Assembly: GCA_963575745.1 (NCBI GenBank) | Contig: CAUYUJ010017782.1 | Span: 744,013 to 808,012, forward strand | DNA: 64,000 nt | Reading direction: 5' to 3' | From: Prorocentrum cordatum | Taxonomy: Eukaryota > Sar > Dinophyceae > Prorocentrales > Prorocentraceae | Shown here: positions 30,785 through 40,339 of the stretch, piece after piece | How positions within the stretch are numbered: position 1 is the stretch's first letter | Layout of the letters: each line of letters starts with the position of its first letter | The notes under the pieces: generated by a model | Told to the model about the DNA's origin: nothing | Database searches by the model: none | Seen by the model: the letters and a program-made list of their open reading frames with translations, nothing else | Position numbers and translations under genes: made by a program

Positions 30785-33064
30785 TCAGGCGATCGTCGTT
30801 CGTTTGCTGGCTGGGAGGGTGGTTCCCACATTAAGAGGGTTCAGGTCGTCTTCCAGCGGGACCAGTAGCTGGTCCAGGGGCGTTAGGGCCGTGGGTACTG
30901 ACGTGAGCCATCTGCCCCACGCGGCCGCCGTGGCCTCCTTGGCCCTCGATCCCCTTTCCTTGCCTGCGCAGACGAGTTGGAAGCCCGCCCGCACCCCTCT
31001 CCACTCATCCTCCCATGCGTCCAGGATGTTTCGGATGCGTGTCGTGACCGCTTCCAGGCTGCCCAGGAACCAGCGTTGTTCGTGATCCAGGTCGTAGAGC
31101 AAGTGGCGCGCTCCAGTCTGGTACATGCTGGGCAGGCTGGGCAGAATCTCGTCTTGGTCTCCGCGTGACCGTGTCCAGGTGGGGACAATTTCGTCGTGCC
31201 GGAAGGCCCATCTGGGCTCCCAGGGTGGGGCGATCCTCTGTGTGGCCTGTAGGTCGTCTGGTTGCGATGGAGGAAAGGGCGCCGGCCAGGTCCGCTGCCG
31301 TGGTCCAGGTGCCCAGTCTATGACATTCATGACCTCAGCGTAGCCTGCGGGTAGGTTGCCTAGTGCCTCTCGCATACAATCGCGGTGCACCCCTTGCATT
31401 GGGACCACGTTTTCACATATAACGTGTACGTAGATTTCGTCACGCCGTCTGGCGGCATAATGCAAGGCAAGAGGAATAGCGAAGAAGTGTCACGACGCAC
31501 GCCCGGCCAGCCCGTCCCACCCCCCGTGGATCCCGGTCCTGGAGAGATTGTTGCATGGGCTGCCAGCCACCACCAGCAGTAGGCAGTGTGCAGGCAGCGA
31601 GTCGATGAAACAGTCCCAACGGGAGGTGCCTTCGGGGCCTTGCATGAACAGGTCCCACACATCGTGCGACAGCCAGGTGAGGGCGGGACCTGCGTCCTGG
31701 TCGCGTCTCCCGTTCGGGGCGTGCCAGAGCTCCCCGACGCGTGCTGCAAGGTCTCTGTCAATCTCAACGCAGGCAGGGCTGTCGAAGGCACGGGTGGCCC
31801 GCAGGTCTGCGGCCAATTGTCCTTGCGCCAGTCTCGCCGTGCCGATGCCGTCGAAGGGCGATGCGAGGGCGATCTTAGGCGTTCGAGGTGTTGCCGCGCT
31901 CGCTAGCGGCGCCTGGGGAGCCGATGGTACAGCGCGGTTCGCCTGCGCCCAGCGAATGCTGACGGACACGTCGTCTGGGAACGCCATGGGCTGCACCGTG
32001 GTAATTATGCCGGCGCGCGCCAGTTCGTCTACTGCGCTTGCTAGGATATTATGGGTCCAGGTGCCCTCTCGGAGGTACGCGTGTATAAGCGGGTCTTGCG
32101 GAAGTACTGGAGCCACGCCTGTGTTCCGGTCGGTCGCACGCTGCCAGGCGGCCAGCAGCGTGTCGCGCGCGTCTGGTGGGGTGGCCGTGGACGTGTCCGG
32201 ATCGACGCCGGTTGTACCTTGGCGTCTCTGCCGTGGACCCGTTGACGGTGCACTGGTGCTGCCTCCTTGCCGGGGCCTTCTGCGCGCGGCGCTGCCGACG
32301 CCGGGGGTCTGGGCGATTCCCGCTGCTGGGGGCCTGATGTAATGTTGGGGAGCAGGCGGGTCAGGTATGCCAGGATTAAGCGGGGGCTGGGGTGCGGTGG
32401 CGCCTCTCGTCGGGGCAGTGGGCGGGGCCATCCCGTGTCCCTCTAGCGTGGCTGGGGCATCTGCGCCTGCGGGGGGGCGCTGGCGGCCTCGGGGGTCAGT
32501 TGCGCGCGACATTTGTCTCCTCCCGTCGGGGTTGGCGGGGGCGTCGCGCCCCGCTCGGCACTGCGCAGGAGGACTGCGTCCGCGCGGGGGCCCCTGGGTA
32601 CGTCGTGTGGTCGGGGCGCTCGGGGCCGCTTGGTTTCTATACTCGCCGCCTGCAGGAGTGGGGCCTGCTGGTGCAGCAGTAGTGCTGCGCCGTTCCTCCC
32701 GTCCTTCCTGCGCTGCTTCCTGTCTGCTGCCGGTAGGTTCGGTGGTGTGGGGCGCAGCATGCACTCCCCGGTCGCCGTCGTTGGTAGGAGGGTGATTTGG
32801 TGCTCGTTGTGGCTCCAGGCGGCCCCCCGTCCCTGGATCTGCGCGGTCGGAGGCGCTGCTGGCGCCTGGCCCAGTGACTGCCTCGCCGCTCCCCTGTTCT
32901 CCTGCCCCTGCCGCGGTGCAGCTGGCGGCATGTAAGAGTCCTGCAAGGGTGAAGACTGCGGGGATGTTCGCAGTAGCCTCGGTGGCGGCTGTCAGGATCA
33001 GCGGGCCTCTTGCTGCCGCCTCGTGGAGCAGGTCGAGGCAAAGCGCAGGGTGGAGTGGGTCCAT
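30785..33064 (-). pseudogene. C5-cytosine DNA methyltransferase (DNMT3-like motifs), interrupted by one TGA
   Basis: One minus frame runs from 33064 to 30785 (760 codons) with a single in-frame TGA at 31490-31492. After a long Pro/Ala/Arg-rich N-terminal part, motif I reads SPFDGIGTARLA (about 31829-31864), motif IV AGSPCNNLSRTG with the catalytic Pro-Cys (about 31530-31570; compare GGSPCNDLS of DNMT3), motif VI VICENVVPM (about 31400-31425), and a motif-VIII-like GPRQRTW (about 31290-31310). The TGA falls between motifs IV and VI; the frame on both sides remains conserved in style, so the stop looks like one substitution. Family activity is transfer of methyl groups from SAM to cytosine C5. 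Motifs IX-X are not clear. Confidence 0.72.
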
Positions 33065-33674
33065 CGGTTGTGCCGGTCCCTGGCAGCCAAGCTGGCTTGC
33101 TCCTTGCTGGCTGCCGTAGTGGAAGACAGGCGGAGTCCATTGCTAGCGTGCCGTGGACTCTGGCCGTTGAGACAGGACTGACAATCCCGAAGCGCGGTGG
33201 GGAACCTGGCAAGCATGCGGTGTTCCACAGAGCCTCGAGCGCATCAGCTGCAGCCGGGTTGAGTCCGTGATCCCATAGGATCCTTGCGCGAGCGCGCAAT
33301 ACGTCGGCGGACGTAGCCCATATCAGCCATGTTAGCAGGTCGTGCCATGGCCATCCTTGCCCTCTGTTCTCGGTGCCGATGATGGTGGCGGCTGTCTGAT
33401 TGTCGTGGCGGTTGCTGAAAAGCGCGGTGAGGGCTTGTACTGTTTGACTTGTGAGTCTCTCCCAGTCGGTTTCGAGTGATGGGTGTAGGCCAGGTCCTGG
33501 CGGTCCAGGTGCGCCCCTGCTCAGCGGGTCGGCAGGGTTGGCTCCTTCCACCAGTCCTTGCGCCGCCCCGGGCATCGGTGGCGGAGAGGGGGTTTCGCTA
33601 ACAAGCCCAGTAGTGGGTTGTACGCCTTCTCGGGCACAGGTGTCGCCCAGGCGAGGGGGGTTGTCGTCTGACAA
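32637..33674 (-). pseudogene. Element ORF with ANPADPLSRG motif
   Basis: The N-terminal part (to about residue 190) is protein-like, with VEGANPADPLSRG followed by a helical Trp-containing region (WHDLLTWLIWATSADV). The string N-x-AD-x-LSR resembles the end of RNase H domains of LTR and DIRS retrotransposons (NxADxLSR), but no catalytic residues can be shown upstream. The C-terminal third overlaps the methyltransferase frame and is probably not coding. Confidence 0.35.
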
Positions 33675-34201
33675 GGCCGCTGGGGTGCGACTCCTTTCTG
33701 CGTCCCTGGTCTGCAGCTGTCCGTTCTCGGCGCGAGCTGTCGTTCTAGTGTCATGGGAGTCGGCGGGCGCTGCGGCGCCGTCGTCTGGGCCGTGGGCGGG
33801 GCTATCCGTGCCCGCGGCTGTGGCATCTGCGGTGCTCTGACCGCCTGTCCCGTGGGTGAACGCTGCGCGTCGCTCCTGCGGCCGAGCCGTGCGTTGCGCG
33901 CGTGCCTGTTGTCGGGGGATGTTCTTTCATTCGTTCCCGCTCTGTCGGTCGCTCCGGGTTTGGGTATCTGGTCGCCGGTGTGGGCAGTGGGGGAGGGGGC
34001 TGGCGTAGGGGGGGCTTGCGCATTGGAGTGTGCGTTCGCGTCCACCTGCATGGGGTCGTCTGGTTCATCTCCTTCTGCTTCGCATCCCTGCTCCCTGCCT
34101 CTCTTGTTCCTTCCTGGCCGTCCGCGCTGCCTGTCTGCCAGGTGCTGGTGGTAGACCCGCTCCCACAGAGGTCCGAGAGCGTGATTGGTGCCCTCTGTCA
34201 T
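33521..34201 (-). CDS. Element ORF, Pro/Gln/Arg-rich
   Basis: Begins EGTNHALGPLWERVYHQHLA, then is Pro/Thr/Arg-rich and probably disordered. No domain. Overlaps the start of the next ORF. Confidence 0.3.
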   Translation of the reverse strand: MTEGTNHALGPLWERVYHQHLADRQRGRPGRNKRGREQGCEAEGDEPDDPMQVDANAHSNAQAPPTPAPSPTAHTGDQIPKPGATDRAGTNERTSPDNRHARNARLGRRSDAQRSPTGQAVRAPQMPQPRARIAPPTAQTTAPQRPPTPMTLERQLAPRTDSCRPGTQKGVAPQRPCQTTTPLAWATPVPEKAYNPLLGLLAKPPLRHRCPGRRKDWWKEPTLPTR

Positions 34202-34289
34202 GCTATGGGAAGTGAGCCCCTCGTCTGGGGGCCGGGCGCCGCGCGTCCCTGGGGTCGCTGGGTGCGGGCTGTGGCCGTCGAAGTGCGCG

Positions 34290-35246
34290 TTATGTAGTCC
34301 ATGGCGCGAAGGGATTCATCCGTGGGGTTGCCTGTCCTACACCAAGCTCCGCGGCCAGTGGGTCGAAGTGGTCGCGGTCCAGGGTGGCTGCTTGAATGTG
34401 CTGGAAGAGCCAGCATGCGATGCCCATGGCGTGTCTGAAGTCGGTGATCGGCCTGCCTGCCAGTGATCGGTCGGCTTCTACCCTCATCCTTGCCTCGATC
34501 CAATTGGCCAGGGCGTGCGTCCTATGTGTCGGCAGTACCTCAGCGAACGCCACGAGCGCAGGCTGCGCTGCCCTTAGGGCATCGGGGCATGCCTCGACCA
34601 GTCCACCCTCAGGTGGTGGGTCGTCCTGCGCTCGTTGCAATATCACGTCTCGCATGCGGGGGTATTGTGCGGGCCTGGCTGGGCCTGGTCGCGGGGCGGG
34701 GGCAGCGTGCCTTGTCTGGGTCGCCCGCGTGGGGGTTGAGGCGGCTAACCTCAGGGCCTCTGGCGTGGGCGGGGGCGGGTGGTCGTAAGTCCTTCGAGCG
34801 ATCCAAACGTCGCCGACCACGGCCCAGGCGTGGATGTGTACAGGCGGAGCGTGCCCGTGCGTGGCGGCTGTGGTGTCCGCCATCGCTGGGGGGCCGATGG
34901 TGCACCAGCAGGGCAACGTAGGCGTATAGTTGGTCGTTTCTCCCGCGGCCTGGACTACCGCGTGCCCGCCAGAGGAGACTGCCATAATGATGTATTCGCC
35001 TGGGTCAATGCGGGCGTCGACGTTGCGGGTCCCGCCCTGTTGCCCTTGTTCGAGCACCGATGGGGGTGGCGCCGCGGGGGCGATCGCTCGCGTCGGGCCG
35101 ATGTGGTCATCGACCCAGTCTGTGGTGAGGGCAGGGGGCCCGATCCTTGGGAGCGCGTCGGCGTGGGCCGCGTCTGGGTCGGTGGCGGGGGCGGGCCGGG
35201 GTCTGATCAGGAGGCGGCACGCACCGTGCCCTACTGTCGCGCCCAT
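34290..35246 (-). CDS. Element ORF D, 318 codons, starts in a TAATG overlap
   Basis: The ATG overlaps the TAA of the preceding ORF (TAATG), an arrangement used for stop-restart translation in some retrotransposons. The protein has a beta-rich middle (EYIIMAVSSGGHAVVQAAGE, CWCTIGPPAMADTT, VHIHAWAVVGDVWIARRTY) and a helical C-terminus (DALRAAQPALVAFAEVLPTH). No family recognised. It could be a structural protein of the element. Confidence 0.45.
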   Translation of the reverse strand: MGATVGHGACRLLIRPRPAPATDPDAAHADALPRIGPPALTTDWVDDHIGPTRAIAPAAPPPSVLEQGQQGGTRNVDARIDPGEYIIMAVSSGGHAVVQAAGETTNYTPTLPCWCTIGPPAMADTTAATHGHAPPVHIHAWAVVGDVWIARRTYDHPPPPTPEALRLAASTPTRATQTRHAAPAPRPGPARPAQYPRMRDVILQRAQDDPPPEGGLVEACPDALRAAQPALVAFAEVLPTHRTHALANWIEARMRVEADRSLAGRPITDFRHAMGIACWLFQHIQAATLDRDHFDPLAAELGVGQATPRMNPFAPWTT

Positions 35247-35960
35247 TAGTGGCAGGTGCCGGTGGGCAGGCAGCCAGGGGTCAGGGTGCAGGTGTCGTAT
35301 CTCGTTCCCCCAACTTGCACCCCGTGTAGGTCCATCCTTGCAGTGGTGACGACTTGTGGGTGCTCCGCCGCCCGCCTGGCGGCCGCCTCGCCCGGTCGAG
35401 CTGCCTCTCTCACGTGGTCGTCCAGGGCGCTCTCCGTGCCAGGGGTGCGCCTCGTGGGCTCCCTGGCGTGGGTGGCAGGGGAGATGCGGATATGCTGGCC
35501 GTTTAGGGTAAGGAGGCCGGCAGCCCCATAGGCCGCCTCCATAGTCTGTTCCGCGCCCTCACGGAGTACCATCTGGGCCATGTTCCGATAGGCGTCGATG
35601 TCGGGATGCCAGGCGTGTACGTGTGCGACGGTCCAGACGGCACTGCCACCCAGGGTCCCTTGGACCGCGTGTCGGACTGCGTCCAGGTCGACCTGGCCTT
35701 CTGTGGCGACGTTCCAGCGTAGATGTGATCCTGCCTCCGGGTCTACAGTGCGTACCAGGGATGGCTTCCTGTCCATGGGGTCAGCCATGGTGATTCGTCG
35801 AGGTGCCACCGCGCCTGGTTGGCCGTTGCTGGCCAGCGCCGCAGGTGCGTGCGAACGGATATACCGTATGATGGGCGCCGCCGCAGCTTCAGGTGTGTTG
35901 ATCAGCATGATCCCGGATGCCGTGATGCCCACCCTGTGTCCAAGGGCCGCTGCGGCCTGT
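35246..35960 (-). CDS. Element ORF C, continuing the 553-codon ORF after a frameshift
   Basis: Protein-like throughout: GHRVGITASGIMLINTPEAA, IIRYIRSHAPAAL, WNVATEGQVDLDAVRHAVQG, AVWTVAHVHAWHPD. Upstream of its first ATG (35932) the frame stays sensible back to about 35970 (YPIAAQAAAALG), where it meets the end of the 553-codon ORF, so the two are likely one protein broken by one frameshift. Ends in the TAATG junction with ORF D. Function unknown. Confidence 0.45.
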
Positions 35961-37550
35961 GCGGCGATCGGGTAGCCGCTGTGGGATATGGGCGACGTCG
36001 GCGGTCTCGTGCTGTCTCCATACTGCGGTGGGGATGTCGGTGGGTGCCAGTTGTTGGGCCGCCGCCTGTACGTTCACGATGGCGCGGTTGATGTCGGCAA
36101 GACTGGAGTCCCGCGTGCGGATCTTGATGGCGTGATCGTCCAGTGGCTCTATCCCTTGTTGGAGAAACTCAGGGCTGCGCCCGAGTTGCGTGATGTTAGT
36201 GCCCCATTCCAGCTGGTGTCCCTGCGCCTCCATGTCCCGTTGGGTGCGCGTCAGGAGGGCGCCGACGTGTTCGTTGCCGGAGTCGGGGGTCAGGATGTGG
36301 AGGGTGCCCCTCAGGTCGGCATTGCCATTCCCCCAATGCACCACTACGCTGGGAGCGTGTCGTAAGCGCATGGGCGTGGCCAGGAAATTGATTTGCGTGG
36401 CAAGTATCTGTATGGGGCCGCGGTGCTCAGCTAGCGGCCGGCCGACTGGTGCCAGGTGGTTGGCTCTGCTTAGTGCCCGGTGTCCCCGGAGAGTGTGTGC
36501 GGCGGCCGTCATCCCGATCGGATCTGGCCCTCCTGGTGTAGTAATTCGCTCATGTCCGAGGACGACCAAGTGACGGGGGGCGGCCTCGAGCTGGATTAGG
36601 CCGACCAGAGCGTCCACTTGAGTGGCGCCGGTGTCGACTGCCATAATGACGGGAGGCGGCGGCGGGACGTGTGCGTCTGGACACTCGGTGGCTCGCCCTG
36701 AGTAGTCCAGGATCTCTCTCACTTTGCCGTGTCCGGCCTCGTTGGGGAAAGTGAAAGTCGCCGCTGTGTTGTCGATGGGCCTGATTCCCACCAGTGCCCG
36801 CCGACATATCACGACGGCCGCTTGTAACTCGCGAGTCGCTGCCGCGATTATGGGCGTGGGCGCATGGGCCGGTCCTCTCGTGCGCCCGCGGCTAATTGTG
36901 TTAGCTCCGACTACCGCGTTGCACCACCTCTCGTGGGTGACCAGGGGTCGTTGTTCCAGTCGTGCCCTCTCGCTGGGCGGCTCAAACTCCAGGTGGCTGG
37001 GCGCTGCTCTGCTGGGCTTGGTGCTGGGTCCCTTCGCGGGGTGGTCCTTGCGCCTCGGGGTTCCTTCTGGTGCCGCCTCATTCGCGGGCCCAGGGGAGCA
37101 GGTGGCCGTAGCGGCCTGCCGCTCTGTGAACTCACGCTGCCATCGGATCATGCGCCGTAGTCTGTCCACGTCTTCGTGGGAATGTGTCTGAGGCCGCGGG
37201 CCGGTGGTGCCGTCGGGTCGGAGCCGTAGGACCCCTTCTAAGACGTTGGTGGCCCACTGCTTTTCGGCCTCCGTTGCTGGGGGGTAGAAGGGTGTCCTCC
37301 TCCCGCTCGTCGCCGTCGTTTGCCGTGCTGGCGTGGTCGTCTGGCGCGTTAGGCTGTGCGGGGGAGGCGGGGGCTGCGTTCCCACTCTCCGTCCCGTGTG
37401 CCGGTGCGCCCAGCGTTGCTGGGGCGCGTGGTTCGATGACCTGGAGAGTGTCGCCGTTGTCCTCGCCGCGGCACAGCGGACACTGACGCTCGTCCCTTCT
37501 TTGCCGCATGCGCCAGTCTTCGAGGCAGTGCGAGTGCGTTCGGTGCCCAC
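35889..37550 (-). CDS. Element ORF B, 553 codons, unknown function
   Basis: The first ~80 residues overlap the RING ORF in another frame and may not be used; from ATEAEKQWATNVLEGVLRL it is protein-like. Mid-region segments include LVTHERWCNAVVGANTISRG, IIAAATRELQAAVVICRRAL, VIMAVDTGATQVDALVGL and HLVVLGHERIT. The DTGA string is not followed by other aspartic-protease features. The C-terminal part (about residues 380-520) is helical and charged. It probably follows the RING domain in the same polyprotein through a shift at a C-run near 37284. Confidence 0.45.
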   Translation of the reverse strand: MGTERTRTASKTGACGKEGTSVSVRCAAARTTATLSRSSNHAPQQRWAHRHTGRRVGTQPPPPPHSLTRQTTTPARQTTATSGRRTPFYPPATEAEKQWATNVLEGVLRLRPDGTTGPRPQTHSHEDVDRLRRMIRWQREFTERQAATATCSPGPANEAAPEGTPRRKDHPAKGPSTKPSRAAPSHLEFEPPSERARLEQRPLVTHERWCNAVVGANTISRGRTRGPAHAPTPIIAAATRELQAAVVICRRALVGIRPIDNTAATFTFPNEAGHGKVREILDYSGRATECPDAHVPPPPPVIMAVDTGATQVDALVGLIQLEAAPRHLVVLGHERITTPGGPDPIGMTAAAHTLRGHRALSRANHLAPVGRPLAEHRGPIQILATQINFLATPMRLRHAPSVVVHWGNGNADLRGTLHILTPDSGNEHVGALLTRTQRDMEAQGHQLEWGTNITQLGRSPEFLQQGIEPLDDHAIKIRTRDSSLADINRAIVNVQAAAQQLAPTDIPTAVWRQHETADVAHIPQRLPDRRTGRSGPWTQGGHHGIRDHADQHT

Positions 37551-37973
37551 ATGGTATGATGCTGGACACCCTGCCGATCATGATGTCCTGGCAGATTGGG
37601 CATCGCTCCCTCTTGGCGTCCGTCTGGGCGGGGGGGGCAGGCGGTGGGCGAGCCCCAGCCACGGCGGCTGTCAGTTCATTGTGTGCGAAGCGCCCCTGCT
37701 GCCCCCCTCTCTGGTGGAGTCCTGCGTGAGACGCGCAAGGTGTCTTAGGGTGTCTCCCAGCGCGCCGGCGCTGAAGGGTTCGTATGCAGGAAAAGCCTCG
37801 GCAGGCATGCCTGTGGCCGCTGTGACGAAGCTCGCGAGCTGTGCGGGCGATAGCACCGCGGCCCGTCTGAGCCATCTTGCGACAATGTCGAAGGGTCCTC
37901 CGTCAATCTGCCTCCTCACGAGCAGCGATCGTAGCAGGGGGCGATAGTGGGGGCGCAGGATGAGCCGCGTCAC
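37132..37973 (-). pseudogene. RING-H2 finger ORF of the antisense element
   Basis: Minus frame 37875-37132 contains CPICQDIM, IPCGHRTHSHCLEDW and CPLCRG at 37602-37471: C-x2-C, C-x-H-x2-H-x2-C, C-x2-C, a complete RING-H2 (C3H2C3) set. RING-H2 domains bind two zinc ions and usually act as E3 ubiquitin ligases. The preceding frame 37973-37671 (FVTAATGMPAEAF, LRHLARLTQDSTREGG) joins it across a run of C near 37695-37705, where the two frames overlap in a near-identical peptide. Its presence in a mobile element is unusual. Confidence 0.7.
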
Positions 37974-38020
37974 CGCCGATAGCCACTAACCTTGATTAGC
38001 GCCAGTGCTCGGGGTGTCCC

Positions 38021-38604
38021 TTAGCATGTCATGTGCCCCTTGCGCCGCGGCGCCGTCCACCGACCCGTCGTCGGGTAGCGCGGCGGGTGGGGCGTTGGCG
38101 TTTTCGTCGGTTTGGTCCCTGCGATGTCGTGGATGGTCAGGACCGTGCGCCATTCGGGCTGGTGCGGGATGGGGCGTAGCAGAATCCGCACGCTCGATCT
38201 GGTAAGGGTGCGATGGTCGGCGTGCGCGGCGGTGCTGCTGTCGGCGTCCATGCGTCGGGCCTGTGGGGGCCCCTGCGGTGCGGGCGGTTCTCGCGTCCCT
38301 TGAGGAGGCGGCGCGCCTGTTCCTTGTGGCCCCAGCATCACGTCGGCTTGTGCCCATCCGTGTGGGTCTGCGAGGTCAACCAAGTGTTCCTGTAGCCGCG
38401 CGTGCAGGTAGCCCCATTCCTGGGGGGCGGGGGCGTTCAGGCCGCTACGTTGCGAGAGTACCTGTGCCTCTCCTCGCAGGATTAGGAACGCGTCACCGCT
38501 CGTCGTCACGTCGCGTCCTTCCCACCACTCTACCATGACCGGGAAGCCGTTGAGCGGCACTCCCGCGGTCCGCAGCGACAGTCGTAGTGCCTCTCTGGTG
38601 GCGC
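38021..38604 (-). pseudogene. Element ORF A, 5'-most, truncated by the minisatellite
   Basis: The protein-like part begins REALRLSLRTAGVPLNGFPV and continues VMVEWWEGRDVTTSGDAFLI, LQEHLVDLADPHGWAQADVM and SVRILLRPIPHQPEWRTVL. Upstream the frame enters the 20-bp array at about 38604, so the start is lost. No domain recognised. Confidence 0.4.
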
Positions 38605-38845
38605 GGCCGAACACGCAGAGTACATAGGAGCACGGCAGAGCATGCAGCAGATCACACACAAAGCACATAGGAGCACGGCAGGCAGAACAAGCAGCACGGC
38701 AGAACACACAGGAACGCGGCAGAATACACAGGAGCATGGCAGAACACACAGGAGCACGGCGCAGCAGGACCATGGCAAAATACACAGGGGCACGGCAAAA
38801 CACACAGGAGCACGGCAGAACACGCAGGAGCACGGCAAAATATGT
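38605..38845 (+). repeat. 20-bp minisatellite, array 2
   Basis: About 12 units of the GGAGCACGGCAGAACACACA family. With array 1 it brackets the antisense element and may be the other half of the same array. Confidence 0.95.
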
Positions 38846-39115
38846 TGATCATTTATTCGCACAGCCGCACCCACAGACACACGCACATAGGCACACGCAC
38901 ACAGGCACACGCACACGCACACGCATACACAGACACATACACACGCACGCATACACACGCACACACCGGGAGGCAACATACGTTCACGCAGACCGCAGGA
39001 GCACGGCAGGGCAGCACGGCATAACACAGTAGTGCCGCAGACCACCACGCACGGACACACATGCACATATTACACGCACGCACGCGCACGTGCAAACGCA
39101 CGCACGCCACGTCTG
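38846..39115 (+). repeat. CA-rich block, copy 1
   Basis: CACACGCACACAGG-type repeats followed by a conserved non-repetitive core (GGAGGCAACATACGT, CACGCAGACCGCAGGA, GTGCCGCAGACCA, CACATATT) and GCACGCACGC repeats. The same order occurs at 43888-44165 and 47236-47530. Confidence 0.85.
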
Positions 39116-40065
39116 GTTTCGTTAGCGGATCCCCCATAAACAGCGATTTCGCTTGATACATCCTCTCAAACATGAGATCTCCGCGACATCGCGTTTAACA
39201 AAAACAATCGTTTCGCTAGAGACATCCTCGAGAAGCTGATCGCCCCGAAATTCATTCATCTGTACAAGTTTGCGTTTTGCGTGAGACATCCTCACAATAA
39301 TGCGATGTCGACGGAAGTGTTTTACTGCCGCTTCTGTTGAATCACTGCGTTTTCCCTAGAGACATCTTCAGACAATGCCTTGCAGCACGGTGGATCAGAA
39401 AAAAGATCACGGCAGAACATTTGCATTTCGCTGGTGACATCCTCATCACAAATGATATGCTACAATCATCGTCTTGACATCGTTCTTGAAGTGCTTCAAG
39501 AGGAAGAACTGAGAGCCCCAAAAGAACTTCAATGTGGCTTCAAGAGCGCCGTGTTGGCAGCCGAAAATGACGATTTCGCCAGGGACATCCTCAAACCATG
39601 GAAACAATGCAACAGCATCTGTTTGAAAACTGCTGTTCAAACATCGTCTTGCAGACGGCCCAAACCAGGCTTCTAACAATGACGATTTCGCTAGGGACAT
39701 CCTCAAAAGAGAGGTGTGTGTGTGACATCGCATTGACATGTTTTGATTGCGTCGAGGCAGCCCCAAACGAGCCCCACACGAGGCCCAATCTGACCCCAAG
39801 AGCGCCCTCGGGATTCCTCAAATTTAGCATTTCGCTTGAGACATCCTCACCATACTGAGTTGTTCGCAACACCGTCTTTCACAAACACAAGCATTTCGCC
39901 CGAGACATTCACCAGAAAATGAAAACCGCGAATTCAACAAAAGTATGGGAATGGGGATATCGCCTGATACATTCTCGAAAACATGAGATGCTGAAAACTC
40001 GGAATTATGAGCATGTGTGTTGAAACTGAGTTTTTCTCCGGAGACATCTTCAGAAAATGGGCAGG
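39116..40065 (+). repeat. R segment, copy 2
   Basis: Aligns in order with R copies 1 and 3: GTTAGCGGATCCCCC start, then TTTCGCTAGAGACATCCTCG, GATGTCGACGG, TTTTACTGCCGC, CATTTCGCTGGTGACATCCTC, GACATCGTTCTTGAAGTG and CGAGGCAGCCCCAAACGAGC. Followed by the 20-bp minisatellite. Confidence 0.8.
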
Positions 40066-40158
40066 GTCACGGCAGCCCAACACGCAGACGCACGGCAGAA
40101 CACACAGGAGCATGGCAGAACACACAGGAGCACGTCAGAACACAGGAGCACATCCGTA
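40066..40158 (+). repeat. 20-bp minisatellite, array 3
   Basis: About four units, interrupted at about 40158 by the LINE that follows; the array resumes at 43190. Confidence 0.9.
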
Positions 40159-40339
40159 GCCATTTTGGCTCAAGGCCATGGAGAACCCGACGACCGCGAG
40201 TCGTTCGCGGCGCTCTGAGCGCGAGGGTCTCCGCGCTTAGGGCCAGTGCAATTCGTGTTTGTGCTCCCTGCTTTCGCGGCGCGGAGGCGCAGCCCCTCGG
40301 CCAGCGCGGCAGTGGCCATGGCGAGGTCCCCGCGCGGCG

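Larger units (their letters stand above)
27300..38604 (-). mobile_element. Antisense mobile element with RING-H2 and DNMT3-like coding
   Basis: About 11.3 kb between two arrays of the 20-bp minisatellite. All convincing coding lies on the minus strand, opposite to the carrier gene. Order 5' to 3': ORF A (38604-38021), RING-H2 ORF (37973-37132), a 553-codon ORF (37550-35889), ORF C (to 35246), ORF D (35246-34290), Pro/Gln/Arg-rich ORFs (34201-32637), the methyltransferase ORF (33064-30785), and basic disordered ORFs (30531-28351). No reverse transcriptase, integrase, YR or helicase was recognised. Cytosine methyltransferases inside retrotransposons have been reported in dinoflagellates, so a retroelement is the first hypothesis. 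The ends and any terminal repeats are not defined. Confidence 0.6.

Noticed and set aside
34290-35246. Reverse transcriptase active site (TDWVDDHIG)
   Set aside because: The surroundings do not fit RT motif C; no other RT motif is near.
35889-37550. Retroviral aspartic protease (DTGA in the 553-codon ORF)
   Set aside because: DTGA is the only feature; the flap and the second hydrophobic-Gly motif are absent.
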